Source of the DNA: a virus
IMG/VR virus record: IMGVR_UViG_3300032236_001351
Coordinates: 1 to 55,528 of that record
DNA: 55,528 nucleotides
Direction: 5' to 3' (one strand)
The number at the start of each line of letters is the position of its first letter. Positions within the stretch are counted from its first letter, which is position 1. The notes below the pieces were generated by a model. That model was not told the DNA's origin and made no database searches. It saw only the letters and a list, made by a program, of their open reading frames with translations. The translations under genes and the position numbers were made by a program. Shown here piece after piece: positions 15,253 through 22,178 of the stretch.

Positions 15253-16332
15253 ATGAATTGGACTAAACAAGAATGTATTAATGCATTAAAGGATTTATCT
15301 GAATTATATCCAGATGTCATTATTACTAGAGATTTTTTTAGACAAAATTCAGATTGTCCTGAATATTGGTGGACTCGATATTTTGGAACATTTTCTGAAT
15401 TTAAACAACATTGTGGATTAACAAAAACACGAGAACAGAATAAATTACTAAATCAAGTAGCTAAACATGCTTCTAAAGATTCATTAAGAAAGCTTAATGA
15501 AGAAAAGTCTGGTTATTCTGAAAAGTATCTTCGTCCTGATAGTAAACGATTTCAAACAATTGTTACTATAACTGATACTCATGATATTAGCCTTGATCCT
15601 TTCACGAGAAGAGTATATTTAGATACTTTAAAAAGGATTCAACCTGAAGTTATTGTATTCGGTGGTGATAATTTCGATCTTCCAGAATTCAGTAAATATT
15701 TTAATGATCCAAGAAATTATAATCTAATCGAACGTATTACTTGTGTTCATGAATTTCTAAGAGATATTAGAGAAATTGTTCCTGATGCGGAATTTAATTG
15801 GGTAGCTGGAAATCATGAATGCAGGCTAGTAAAATATCTTTCCGAAGCAAGTCCAAACATCATGGTACTATTATCGGATCTTCATGGCTTTACTGTATCC
15901 AAACTACTTGGACTGGATGAATTTGAAATTAATTACATTTCTAGAGAAGATTTAACTGTATTTAGTGAAACCGACCTTAAAAAGGAAATTGGTAAGAATT
16001 ATCTTGTTAAATTTGATTCCATTCTTTTCCACCATTATCCAGATGGAAAAAACTATGGTCTTCCTGGAGTTAATGGCCACCATCATGCTCATAGATGTGA
16101 AACTCTTCATAATCTGAATTTCGGTGCTTACGAATGGCATCAATTAGGTTCTGGTCATATTAGAAGAGCAAACTATTGTGAAGCACAAAGATGGTCAACT
16201 GGATTCATGATCAGTCATCATGATATATATAATAGAACTACTGTTTTTGAATACGTAGATACTACCAAGGATTTTACTATTGTTGGAGGTAAGTGGTATT
16301 CAAGAACTGAAGATGAAATTTATAAATTATAA
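15253..16332 (+). CDS. Calcineurin-like phosphoesterase with N-terminal repeat domain
   Basis: A 359-residue protein in two parts. Residues 1-60 (WTKQECINALKDL ... ITRDFFRQN ... YFGTFSEFKQHCGL) resemble the small repeat found next to HNH homing nucleases, a likely DNA-binding fold. From about residue 98 the metallophosphoesterase motifs follow: TITDTHD, GGDNFD, VAGNHE and NGHHHAHR. It may be a DNA or nucleotide phosphodiesterase. It is separated from the ligase by 15 nt and has its own ATG. The substrate is unknown. Confidence 0.7.
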   Translation: MNWTKQECINALKDLSELYPDVIITRDFFRQNSDCPEYWWTRYFGTFSEFKQHCGLTKTREQNKLLNQVAKHASKDSLRKLNEEKSGYSEKYLRPDSKRFQTIVTITDTHDISLDPFTRRVYLDTLKRIQPEVIVFGGDNFDLPEFSKYFNDPRNYNLIERITCVHEFLRDIREIVPDAEFNWVAGNHECRLVKYLSEASPNIMVLLSDLHGFTVSKLLGLDEFEINYISREDLTVFSETDLKKEIGKNYLVKFDSILFHHYPDGKNYGLPGVNGHHHAHRCETLHNLNFGAYEWHQLGSGHIRRANYCEAQRWSTGFMISHHDIYNRTTVFEYVDTTKDFTIVGGKWYSRTEDEIYKL

Positions 16333-16349
16333 AAAGAGGTGAATATATA

Positions 16350-17147
16350 ATGCAAATTCAAATTACAAGAGAAGAGCTGGCTAAGAAGAAACTTTTTATC
16401 GGAATGCCAACTTATGGTGGGATGATGACAACCCTAACTGCTAAGTCATTAATAGATTTAAATTCATTAATGGCACAGTATGGTGTTGAGGTGAAGTTCA
16501 GTTTTTTGATGAATGAAAGTTTGATTCAAAGAGCCAGAAACTATATCACTGACGAATTCCTAAATCGCTCAGATTGTACTCATATGATGTTTATTGATGC
16601 GGATATTGTGTTTAATCCGCAAGATATTATTTCTATGCTTGCTCTTGATAAGGAAATTATCGGTGGACCATATCCGAAGAAAAGCCTTGATTGGAAGCAG
16701 CTTAATAAGGCATTAAAGAAGAACGCAGAACTTCCTGTTTCTGAGTATGAAAAGCTGACTGGATCTATTGTATTTAATCCAGTTGGAGGTACAAGTAAGT
16801 TTAGTATTACTGAACCTCTTGAAATTATGGACCTAGGAACTGGATTCATGATGATTAAGCGTGAAGTATTCGAAAAATATCAAGAAGCTTACCCTGAAAA
16901 GATGTATAAACCGGATCATGTTGGTCAGGCTCATTTTGATGGTACTAGGGAAATTTGTGCATTCTTTGATTGTGTGATTGATCCAGATTCCAAGCGTTAT
17001 TTATCTGAGGACTACTTCTTTACCCAACAATGTAGGAAGATTGGTATTAAGACTTGGCTTGCTCCATGGATTAATCTTGGACATATGGGATCTTATGTAT
17101 TCCAAGGCAGTCTTCCTGCTGTGGCTCAATACATAGGTGAATTGTAA
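16350..17147 (+). CDS. Glycosyltransferase-like protein (GT-A)
   Basis: A 265-residue protein starting with a beta strand and a nucleotide-site loop (FIGMPTYGGMMT), then SLIQRARNYITDEFL and a DxD metal motif in MMFIDADIVF, followed by GGPYPKKSLDW and an acceptor-side LSEDYFF. Similar glycosyltransferase-like proteins are common in T4-like phages; donor and acceptor are unknown. AAAGAGGTG gives a good ribosome site. A terminator directly follows, ending this transcription unit before the clamp genes. It is distinct from the sugar island at 29-38 kb. Confidence 0.65.
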   Translation: MQIQITREELAKKKLFIGMPTYGGMMTTLTAKSLIDLNSLMAQYGVEVKFSFLMNESLIQRARNYITDEFLNRSDCTHMMFIDADIVFNPQDIISMLALDKEIIGGPYPKKSLDWKQLNKALKKNAELPVSEYEKLTGSIVFNPVGGTSKFSITEPLEIMDLGTGFMMIKREVFEKYQEAYPEKMYKPDHVGQAHFDGTREICAFFDCVIDPDSKRYLSEDYFFTQQCRKIGIKTWLAPWINLGHMGSYVFQGSLPAVAQYIGEL

Positions 17148-17166
17148 GTTATTGATTTATAACGAA

Positions 17167-17193
17167 AAAGGAGGATTTATCCCTCCTTTATTT
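17167..17193 (+). terminator. Rho-independent terminator
   Basis: AAAGGAGG (17167-17174) pairs with CCTCCTTT (17182-17189) around a 7-nt loop, followed by T residues. It separates the glycosyltransferase from the next gene. Confidence 0.75.
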
Positions 17194-17204
17194 AAGGAAG
17201 TGAC

Positions 17205-17483
17205 ATGGTAAAAGAAAAGTTTTCTCATTATTATAAAAAAGTTCCTGGTCAATACATTGATGTTTATCGTGTACTGCAATTATTTGAAGTAACTGACCCA
17301 TGTATTCAGCACGCAGTTAAGAAACTTTTGGTTGCTGGATCTAGAGGAGTTAAAGATATTAATAAGGATATCCAAGAAGCTATTGATTCTTTGGATCGAT
17401 GGAAGGAAATGAGGAACGAAGAAATAGGATCAGAAGTTAAATCTGAAACTAAAGTATTTGAAAAACCTCAATATAAGAGTTGA
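17205..17483 (+). CDS. Small conserved phage protein, DUF3310-like
   Basis: A 92-residue protein. The core HYYKKVPGQYIDVYRVL ... HAVKKLLVAGSRGVKDINKDIQEAIDSL has the spacing of the small DUF3310-type phage proteins (HY..idvy ... aikKLl.aG..g.KD..kDl.eAi..L). No catalytic motif is evident. The ATG follows AAGGAAG. It sits between a terminator and the clamp promoter, which overlaps its stop codon. Function unknown. Confidence 0.6.
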   Translation: MVKEKFSHYYKKVPGQYIDVYRVLQLFEVTDPCIQHAVKKLLVAGSRGVKDINKDIQEAIDSLDRWKEMRNEEIGSEVKSETKVFEKPQYKS

Positions 17484-17508
17484 TTTATAAGTTATACTAT
17501 TATATTAT
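17480..17508 (+). promoter_or_regulatory. Sigma-70-type promoter for gene 45
   Basis: TTGATT (17480-17485), exact 17-nt spacer, TATTAT (17503-17508), 29 nt upstream of the clamp ATG. The -35 overlaps the preceding stop codon. Confidence 0.6.
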
Positions 17509-17537
17509 AGTATTTTGATTATTAAAAAAGGTGAAAA

Positions 17538-18218
17538 ATGAAGTTAAGTGATCGTACAATATCAGTATTAAAGAATTTCTCTAATATTAATCCTAGTATT
17601 GCCTTTAAGCAAGGAAATGTAATTTCTACAGTATCTCCTGTAAAGAATATTCTAGCAGATTCCATTGTAGAAGAAACCTTCCCTCAAGATTTTTGTATTT
17701 ATGATTTGAATAATTTTTTGAGTCTCGTTAGTCTTTTTAAAGATGGAGCAGATTTGGAATTTGATGAAAATCATGTTTCTATTATTGGTATGGGTGGTCG
17801 TAGTAAGATTAAGTACCGTTTTACTAATCCTTCTATGATTGTTGCTGCCCCTGATAAGCGTCCAAATCTTCCTTCTGTTGATGTTACGTTTTCATTGACC
17901 GAAAAAGATTTTACATGGCTTATCAGAACTGCTCATGTTCTTGGTTCTCCAAATGTAGCAATTGAAAGTGATGGGACCACTGTTAATTTAATTACTTTTG
18001 ATATTGCAGATGATTCTGCCCATAGTAATTCTTTATCTTTAGAAAATGTTGATCCACACGGACATTCATTCAAACTTATTTTCAAAACTGAAAATCTAAA
18101 GATTATTCCCGGTGAATATGTTGTTGAAATTTGTTCTAAAGGAATTTCAAAGTTTAGTGATAATAATAATGGGTTAACATATTTCATCACTCTTGAAACT
18201 TCATCAACTTATAATTAA
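17538..18218 (+). CDS. 45: Sliding clamp gp45
   Basis: A 226-residue protein, the same length as T4 gp45 (228), with the clamp fold pattern: MKLSDRTISVLKNFSNINPSI, the FPQDFCIYDLNNFLSLVSLF strand and helix, SKIKYRF and the C-terminal FSDNNNGLTYFITLE. Three copies ring DNA and tether gp43; in T4 the clamp also activates late transcription through gp55 and gp33. AAAGGTG provides the ribosome site. It starts the clamp, DsbA-like, gp44, gp62, RegA series. Confidence 0.93.
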   Translation: MKLSDRTISVLKNFSNINPSIAFKQGNVISTVSPVKNILADSIVEETFPQDFCIYDLNNFLSLVSLFKDGADLEFDENHVSIIGMGGRSKIKYRFTNPSMIVAAPDKRPNLPSVDVTFSLTEKDFTWLIRTAHVLGSPNVAIESDGTTVNLITFDIADDSAHSNSLSLENVDPHGHSFKLIFKTENLKIIPGEYVVEICSKGISKFSDNNNGLTYFITLETSSTYN

Positions 18219-18229
18219 GGAGAAATATA

Positions 18230-18511
18230 ATGAGTAAGACAGTAGCTTCAACTTTTGGAACTTTTGATGAAGAACAGTTAAAGGTTCTAAAGTCTGGATT
18301 AAAAGAACTTTCTGATGTATTTACTATGCAAGAATCGCAGAAGGAAGTAGTGAAGGAAATTGTTAGTAATCTAAATGAAGAATTGAATATTCCAAAAAAG
18401 ATTATTTCAAAGCTTGCTAAGACTTACCATAAAAGGAATTTTGAATCCGTTTCTATGGAAAATGAAGAATTTGAACTTTTATATTCTGGAATTATTGAAG
18501 AAAATACTTGA
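18230..18511 (+). CDS. DsbA-like late transcription/dsDNA-binding protein
   Basis: A 93-residue protein close in length to T4 DsbA (89). The C-terminal half, LNEELNIPKKIISKLAKTYHKRNFESVSMENEEFELLYSGI, parallels the T4 segment with a KDELGV helix, LYHK and E..E..ELYD. In T4, DsbA binds double-stranded DNA near late promoters and enhances late transcription. Here it lies between clamp and clamp-loader genes, consistent with the clamp's role in late transcription. AAGGAGAAA is a strong ribosome site. The match is recognised by eye. Confidence 0.6.
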   Translation: MSKTVASTFGTFDEEQLKVLKSGLKELSDVFTMQESQKEVVKEIVSNLNEELNIPKKIISKLAKTYHKRNFESVSMENEEFELLYSGIIEENT

Positions 18512-18520
18512 TTTGTTTAA

Positions 18521-18551
18521 GGCCAAGGATGGCCATTGATGAGATTATATT
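18521..18551 (+). promoter_or_regulatory. Hairpin and leader before gene 44 (possible RegA target)
   Basis: GGCCA (18521-18525) pairs with TGGCC (18530-18534) around an AGGA loop. The leader after it, ending GATTATATTATG at the ATG, is A/T-rich. In T4, RegA represses gene 44 by binding such a leader around the initiation codon; here this is inferred. Confidence 0.35.
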
Positions 18552-19490
18552 ATGATTAATGATGAATTTATTTGGGCCGAGAAGTATAGGCCAAAAAGAA
18601 TCGAAGAATGTATTTTACCACAATCCACAAAGGAACTTTTCCAGTCGTATATAGATAATAAGAACATCCCTAATCTTTTATTATCGGGACAACATGGTAG
18701 TGGTAAAACTACTTCTGCCATAGCTATGTGTAATGAGATTGGATGTGATTATCTATTCATTAATGGTAGTTCTGAGAATGGCGTTGACGTTTTTCGTAAT
18801 AAGATAACAAATTATGCTTCTTCAGTTTCTATATCTGGTGGTAAAAAGATTATTATACTCGATGAGGCAGAAAGATTATCCGCTAATGCAATGGATGCTA
18901 TGAAAGCTGGGGTAGAAGCTTTTTATAAGAATTGTACTTTTATCATGACTACTAATCATAGGAATCGCATTCCTGGTCCTATTTTGTCTAGATTTACTGA
19001 AGTAGAATTTTCGATTACAAAAAACGAAAAGAAGACCTTGATAATGCAATTTTTTAAGAGAATTTGTACGATTCTAACTAAGGAAAATATTGAATATGAT
19101 AAGGAAGTTCTTGCTGTTCTTATTAATAAGTTTTTTCCTGATTATCGTAAATCATTAGTTGAATTACAGAGATATTCTATTAATGGTAAAATTGATTCTG
19201 GAATTCTTTCACAGGTTGGTGATATTCAACTCAAAGACCTTATTAAGTTTTTAAAAGAAAAAGATTATACAAAGACAAGAAGTTGGGTAGTAAGTAATCT
19301 CGACAGTGATCCCAATACTATTTACAGAAAGATTTATGATGGGTTATATGATTTCTTAAAACCATCATCTATTCCTAACATCATTTTGATCATGGCTCGA
19401 TACCAATACCAAACAAGTTTTGTTGTTGATCCTGAAATCCAATTATTATCTTTTCTCACAGAAGTAATGTTGGAAGGAGATTTTCTGTGA
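18552..19490 (+). CDS. 44: Clamp loader large subunit gp44
   Basis: A 312-residue AAA+ ATPase (T4 gp44 is 319). The opening WAEKYRPKRIEECILP is the RFC box; Walker A is GQHGSGKTT (about 46-54), Walker B IIILDEAERLS, sensor 1 MTTNHRNRI and the arginine-finger region ILSRFTEVEF. With gp62 it opens and loads the gp45 ring at primer ends. The stop overlaps the gene 62 GTG start. Confidence 0.95.
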   Translation: MINDEFIWAEKYRPKRIEECILPQSTKELFQSYIDNKNIPNLLLSGQHGSGKTTSAIAMCNEIGCDYLFINGSSENGVDVFRNKITNYASSVSISGGKKIIILDEAERLSANAMDAMKAGVEAFYKNCTFIMTTNHRNRIPGPILSRFTEVEFSITKNEKKTLIMQFFKRICTILTKENIEYDKEVLAVLINKFFPDYRKSLVELQRYSINGKIDSGILSQVGDIQLKDLIKFLKEKDYTKTRSWVVSNLDSDPNTIYRKIYDGLYDFLKPSSIPNIILIMARYQYQTSFVVDPEIQLLSFLTEVMLEGDFL

Positions 19491-19885
19491 GCTTGGATTT
19501 ATTTAAGGAATTACTTCCTTCGATATTACAAACGAAAGAATATATTCTAACAGAAGAAAATCAAAATGATTATAATCCATTTGTGGTTAATAAAGCATTG
19601 ACACAACATATGGATACTCTATATCATGCTAAAATGATGAATATGAATAGTCATTTAGATAATAAGATCCAATATGATTATTTGTTCCATGCTGTAAGAG
19701 GATATAAAAGACCTTATCAGAAATGGATTAAGAATGAAAATAATAAAGACCTTAAGCTCGTAATGGAGTATTATAATTGTTCATCTGATAAAGCAAAAAC
19801 ATTTTTATCAGTCTTAACACAAGATCAACTTAAGATTCTTGAAAAAAGAATGGATAAAGGTGGAAATCCTGGAAATACTAAATAG
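19487..19885 (+). CDS. 62: Clamp loader small subunit gp62
   Basis: A 132-residue protein beginning with GTG at 19487 inside the gene 44 stop (GTGA), typical coupling of the T4 pair. Conserved small-subunit features: YNPFVVNKALTQH, a MNMNSHLDNKIQYDYLFHAVRGYKRPYQKWIK block, and a C-terminal helical DQLKILEKR. T4 gp62 is longer (187), so this is a shorter form. It completes the 4:1 gp44/gp62 loader. Confidence 0.87.
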   Translation: MSLDLFKELLPSILQTKEYILTEENQNDYNPFVVNKALTQHMDTLYHAKMMNMNSHLDNKIQYDYLFHAVRGYKRPYQKWIKNENNKDLKLVMEYYNCSSDKAKTFLSVLTQDQLKILEKRMDKGGNPGNTK

Positions 19886-19919
19886 TTGTAATAATAACCA
19901 AAATTTGGAGTTTTTAATT

Positions 19920-20327
19920 ATGACTGATAATGATGTATTCAAAGGATATGGGATTCGTGTTACCTTAGCTGATGAAGATAGTTTTCTTTTAATAAAAGAA
20001 ACCTTAACTAGGATTGGAATCTCTTCAAAGAAAGATAAGATTCTTTATCCAAGTTGTTATCTCCTTCATAAAAGAGGAGAATATGCTATTATGCATTTCA
20101 AGGAACTCTTTTCTTTGGATGGTAAATATTCAGACATTTCTGAAAATGATATCGCCAGAAGAAATACTATTGCCTTGCTTCTTGAAGATTGGGATTTATT
20201 GGATATTGTAGATAAGAAAAGTATTGAAGTTAATACTGTGGAGATGAACCAGATTAAGATTTTATCTTATAAAGATAAAGAACATTATGAGATTCATCAC
20301 AAATATAGTATTGGTAGTAAAAAGTAA
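19920..20327 (+). CDS. regA: RegA translational repressor
   Basis: I use ATG 19920 (MTDNDVFKGYGIRV) rather than an upstream in-frame ATG at 19839, because GGAG lies just ahead and the upstream part runs through the gene 62 end. The 135-residue protein retains DSFLLIKETLTRIGI, LYPSCYLLHKRGEYAIMHFKEL, and NDIARRNTIALLLEDWDL, the hallmark RegA blocks. RegA binds mRNA near start codons and represses gp44, gp45 and itself in T4. The gene order 45-44-62-regA is that of T4. Confidence 0.95.
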   Translation: MTDNDVFKGYGIRVTLADEDSFLLIKETLTRIGISSKKDKILYPSCYLLHKRGEYAIMHFKELFSLDGKYSDISENDIARRNTIALLLEDWDLLDIVDKKSIEVNTVEMNQIKILSYKDKEHYEIHHKYSIGSKK

Positions 20328-20378
20328 TCCATCGGGGTGGGTCTTGTTTTTTTAATTACAAGTAAAAGAAATTAATTC

Positions 20379-20404
20379 AAAGGGGGTTTACCCCCTTTAT
20401 TTTT
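20379..20404 (+). terminator. Rho-independent terminator after regA
   Basis: AAAGGGGG (20379-20386) pairs with CCCCCTTT (20391-20398) over 8 bp around TTTA, followed by ATTTTTG. It closes the clamp/regA unit. Confidence 0.85.
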
Positions 20405-20445
20405 GTCTTGATATATTATATAATATATTTTTGGGAGATAAAATT

Positions 20446-20640
20446 ATGAAAAATTTGAACAAGAAAACCGAAAAGATCGTTAAGGTTAAGAGTATCTTTA
20501 ATAATGATTTTTATTATTCATCTGAATCATTTCCAACAAAGACCATCGATGGTGAATTATTTGTTGGAGTTAAAAAGAATAAAAATGATAATGAAACTTT
20601 CTTTATGAAGAAAGATAATCTGGAGATTTGTAATGACTGA
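20446..20640 (+). CDS. Small hypothetical protein
   Basis: A 64-residue basic protein read from ATG 20446 (MKNLNKKTEKIVKV), preceded by GGGAG at 8-nt distance; an in-frame TTG upstream is not needed. Pattern of short strands (IVKVKSIF, LFVGVKKN, TFFMKKDNLEI) suggests a small beta barrel. No family recognised. It follows a terminator and a TATAAT sequence at 20419, so it may begin a new unit; its end overlaps the next gene by 8 nt. Confidence 0.7.
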   Translation: MKNLNKKTEKIVKVKSIFNNDFYYSSESFPTKTIDGELFVGVKKNKNDNETFFMKKDNLEICND

Positions 20641-20986
20641 TGTAAAGGTTAAATATGTTCGAAATGAACAAAAGAGGATTGCATTAACACTTGTTACTTC
20701 TCTTGAACGTAGACAAGATGGTAATTTAGTTAAGTGTGGTTGGGCATTTGCATCTAATCATGATGTATTCAAAAAGAAGGAAGGTAGAGAATTAGCAACT
20801 GAAAGAATGAATTCAGATGATGTTGATTATAGTTATTCTTTTTTTATTGATGAACCGACTCATTATGGAATTACTGATCAGGCTCTTCGGATTGTAGAAA
20901 ATAATATAAAAACTCCAAGAAAATATAAGGAAGAAATTGCTGAATATCTTTGGTGGTTAAATTGGTATAAAAATAATGAAATCTAA
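20633..20986 (+). CDS. Hypothetical protein
   Basis: A 117-residue soluble protein (MTDVKVKYVRNEQKRIALTLVTS). The only marked features are the segments CGWAFASNHDVFKKKEGRELA and EYLWWLNWYK. I do not recognise the family. It overlaps its upstream neighbour by 8 nt and the deaminase gene by 11 nt, so it belongs to the same transcript. The position before a dCMP deaminase hints at nucleotide metabolism but proves nothing. Confidence 0.75.
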   Translation: MTDVKVKYVRNEQKRIALTLVTSLERRQDGNLVKCGWAFASNHDVFKKKEGRELATERMNSDDVDYSYSFFIDEPTHYGITDQALRIVENNIKTPRKYKEEIAEYLWWLNWYKNNEI

Positions 20987-21458
20987 AATGATTAATTATT
21001 ATATGGATATCGCTTTGCGAACTGCTCAACTTTCTTATGCAGAAAAGTTGAAAGTTGGAGCGATCCTAGTTAAAGATGATAAGATTATCAGCCATAGTTG
21101 GAATGGTAGTCCAAGAAATTGGGATAATGTTTGTGAAGATAAAATATATGTTGAAAAATTACATAATCCTTATTTAAACGAGATTATCCTTGAGGATGAA
21201 AATGGATTTTTCTATTTGAAGACCAAACCTGAAGTTACACATGCAGAAGAAGCTATGTTGATGAAGGTAGCTTCTTCAATGGAATCTACGGAAGGTTCTG
21301 TGCTATTCTGTACACATTCTTGTTGCATAAATTGTGCTAAGTTGATCTACGGAGCCAAGATCAATGAATTTTATTATCAAAATGAATACAGAAGTCAAGA
21401 AGGTATTGAATTCCTAAAAAAATGTGGAATTAAGGTTGAGAGAATTCCTCCTAAATAA
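20976..21458 (+). CDS. dCMP/cytidine deaminase family enzyme
   Basis: A 160-residue zinc deaminase. The zinc sites are THAEEAML (His ligand and catalytic Glu) and CTHSCCINCAKLIY (PCxxC-like, two Cys ligands). The segment VGAILVKDDKIISHSWNGSPR is the substrate-site strand. The length fits dCMP deaminases, which make dUMP for ThyX (encoded at 45443). The T4 enzyme (Cd) is 193 residues. The start overlaps the previous gene by 11 nt. Confidence 0.85.
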   Translation: MKSKMINYYMDIALRTAQLSYAEKLKVGAILVKDDKIISHSWNGSPRNWDNVCEDKIYVEKLHNPYLNEIILEDENGFFYLKTKPEVTHAEEAMLMKVASSMESTEGSVLFCTHSCCINCAKLIYGAKINEFYYQNEYRSQEGIEFLKKCGIKVERIPPK

Positions 21459-21487
21459 TTCTTTGTGTCTTACTTTAGGGGAATAAA

Positions 21488-21847
21488 ATGACCGAAAATA
21501 GTTGGGGATATCATCTAATTCTTGATGTAAAAGGTTGTGATTTAAATAAATCCAAAGATCCCATTTACATTTCTGATTTTGTTAAGGAACTTGTTAAACG
21601 TATTGATATGGTTCCTTTTGGAGAACCTCACGTCCTTCATTTTGGCGAAGGAGAGTTGACTGGGTGGACTGTATTACAATTTATTCAAACGTCAAATATT
21701 GTTGGTCACTTCATAGATTCTAACGGTGATTTGTATTTTGATGTTTTTTCTTGTAGATCATTTGAAAAACAAATTGTTTTAGATATGTTGGAAGAATATT
21801 TCTCTCCAGAGAATATTAAACATGAATTTTTAATTAGACAAGCATGA
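21488..21847 (+). CDS. speD: S-adenosylmethionine decarboxylase-like pyruvoyl enzyme
   Basis: A 119-residue protein similar in length to Bacillus-type AdoMetDC. The N-terminal GYHLILDVKGCDL matches the GxHLxxD..gCD start. The self-cleavage region reads IQTSNIVGHF: Ser69 would be the pyruvoyl precursor and His74 keeps the spacing of the processing His; FDVFSCR supplies Cys89, the proton-donor position. The usual Glu-Ser cleavage pair is Thr-Ser here. It would make decarboxylated SAM for spermidine, though some family members have become ornithine or arginine decarboxylases. No spermidine synthase is seen in the window. Confidence 0.75.
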   Translation: MTENSWGYHLILDVKGCDLNKSKDPIYISDFVKELVKRIDMVPFGEPHVLHFGEGELTGWTVLQFIQTSNIVGHFIDSNGDLYFDVFSCRSFEKQIVLDMLEEYFSPENIKHEFLIRQA

Positions 21848-21854
21848 GGTTATT

Positions 21855-22163
21855 ATGAGTGAAAAGATTAAGTGTGTTAGGTTGGTTACGGGTGAAGATA
21901 TCATTTGTGAATTAGTTGATAATGGTGAAACGTATATTTTCAGTAATCCAATTCAGTTAGGAATGGTCCCTTCGCAAACAACTGGACAGCCAACTTTTGG
22001 ATTTGTTCCATTCCCTGTTTATGGTAAGGATAGAAAGGATTTTTCTTTAGAAATTTCTAAGAGTCATGTAGTTTTCGTTACTGAAGCTGTCGATGAATTT
22101 ATTGATAGATATCGTTCCATGAATACTGGTATTGTTACTCCTCCAAAGGGTCTTATTATTTAA
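21855..22163 (+). CDS. Conserved small phage protein, Sm-like pattern
   Basis: A 102-residue protein with MSEKIKCVRLVTGEDIICELVDN, resembling the Sm1-like strand pair, then a PFPVYGKDRKDFSLEISKSHVVFV strand and a C-terminal tail. Similar small proteins occur next to the DNA polymerase in T4-like marine phages. An Hfq-like RNA-binding role is possible but not shown. The ATG follows GAGGTTATT. It directly precedes gene 43. Confidence 0.6.
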   Translation: MSEKIKCVRLVTGEDIICELVDNGETYIFSNPIQLGMVPSQTTGQPTFGFVPFPVYGKDRKDFSLEISKSHVVFVTEAVDEFIDRYRSMNTGIVTPPKGLII

Positions 22164-22178
22164 GACCCGGAGGGAGTG

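Noticed and set aside
16321-16328. TATAAATT before the glycosyltransferase at 16350 as a late promoter
   Set aside because: It lies across the end of the phosphoesterase coding sequence and departs from the consensus; too weak.
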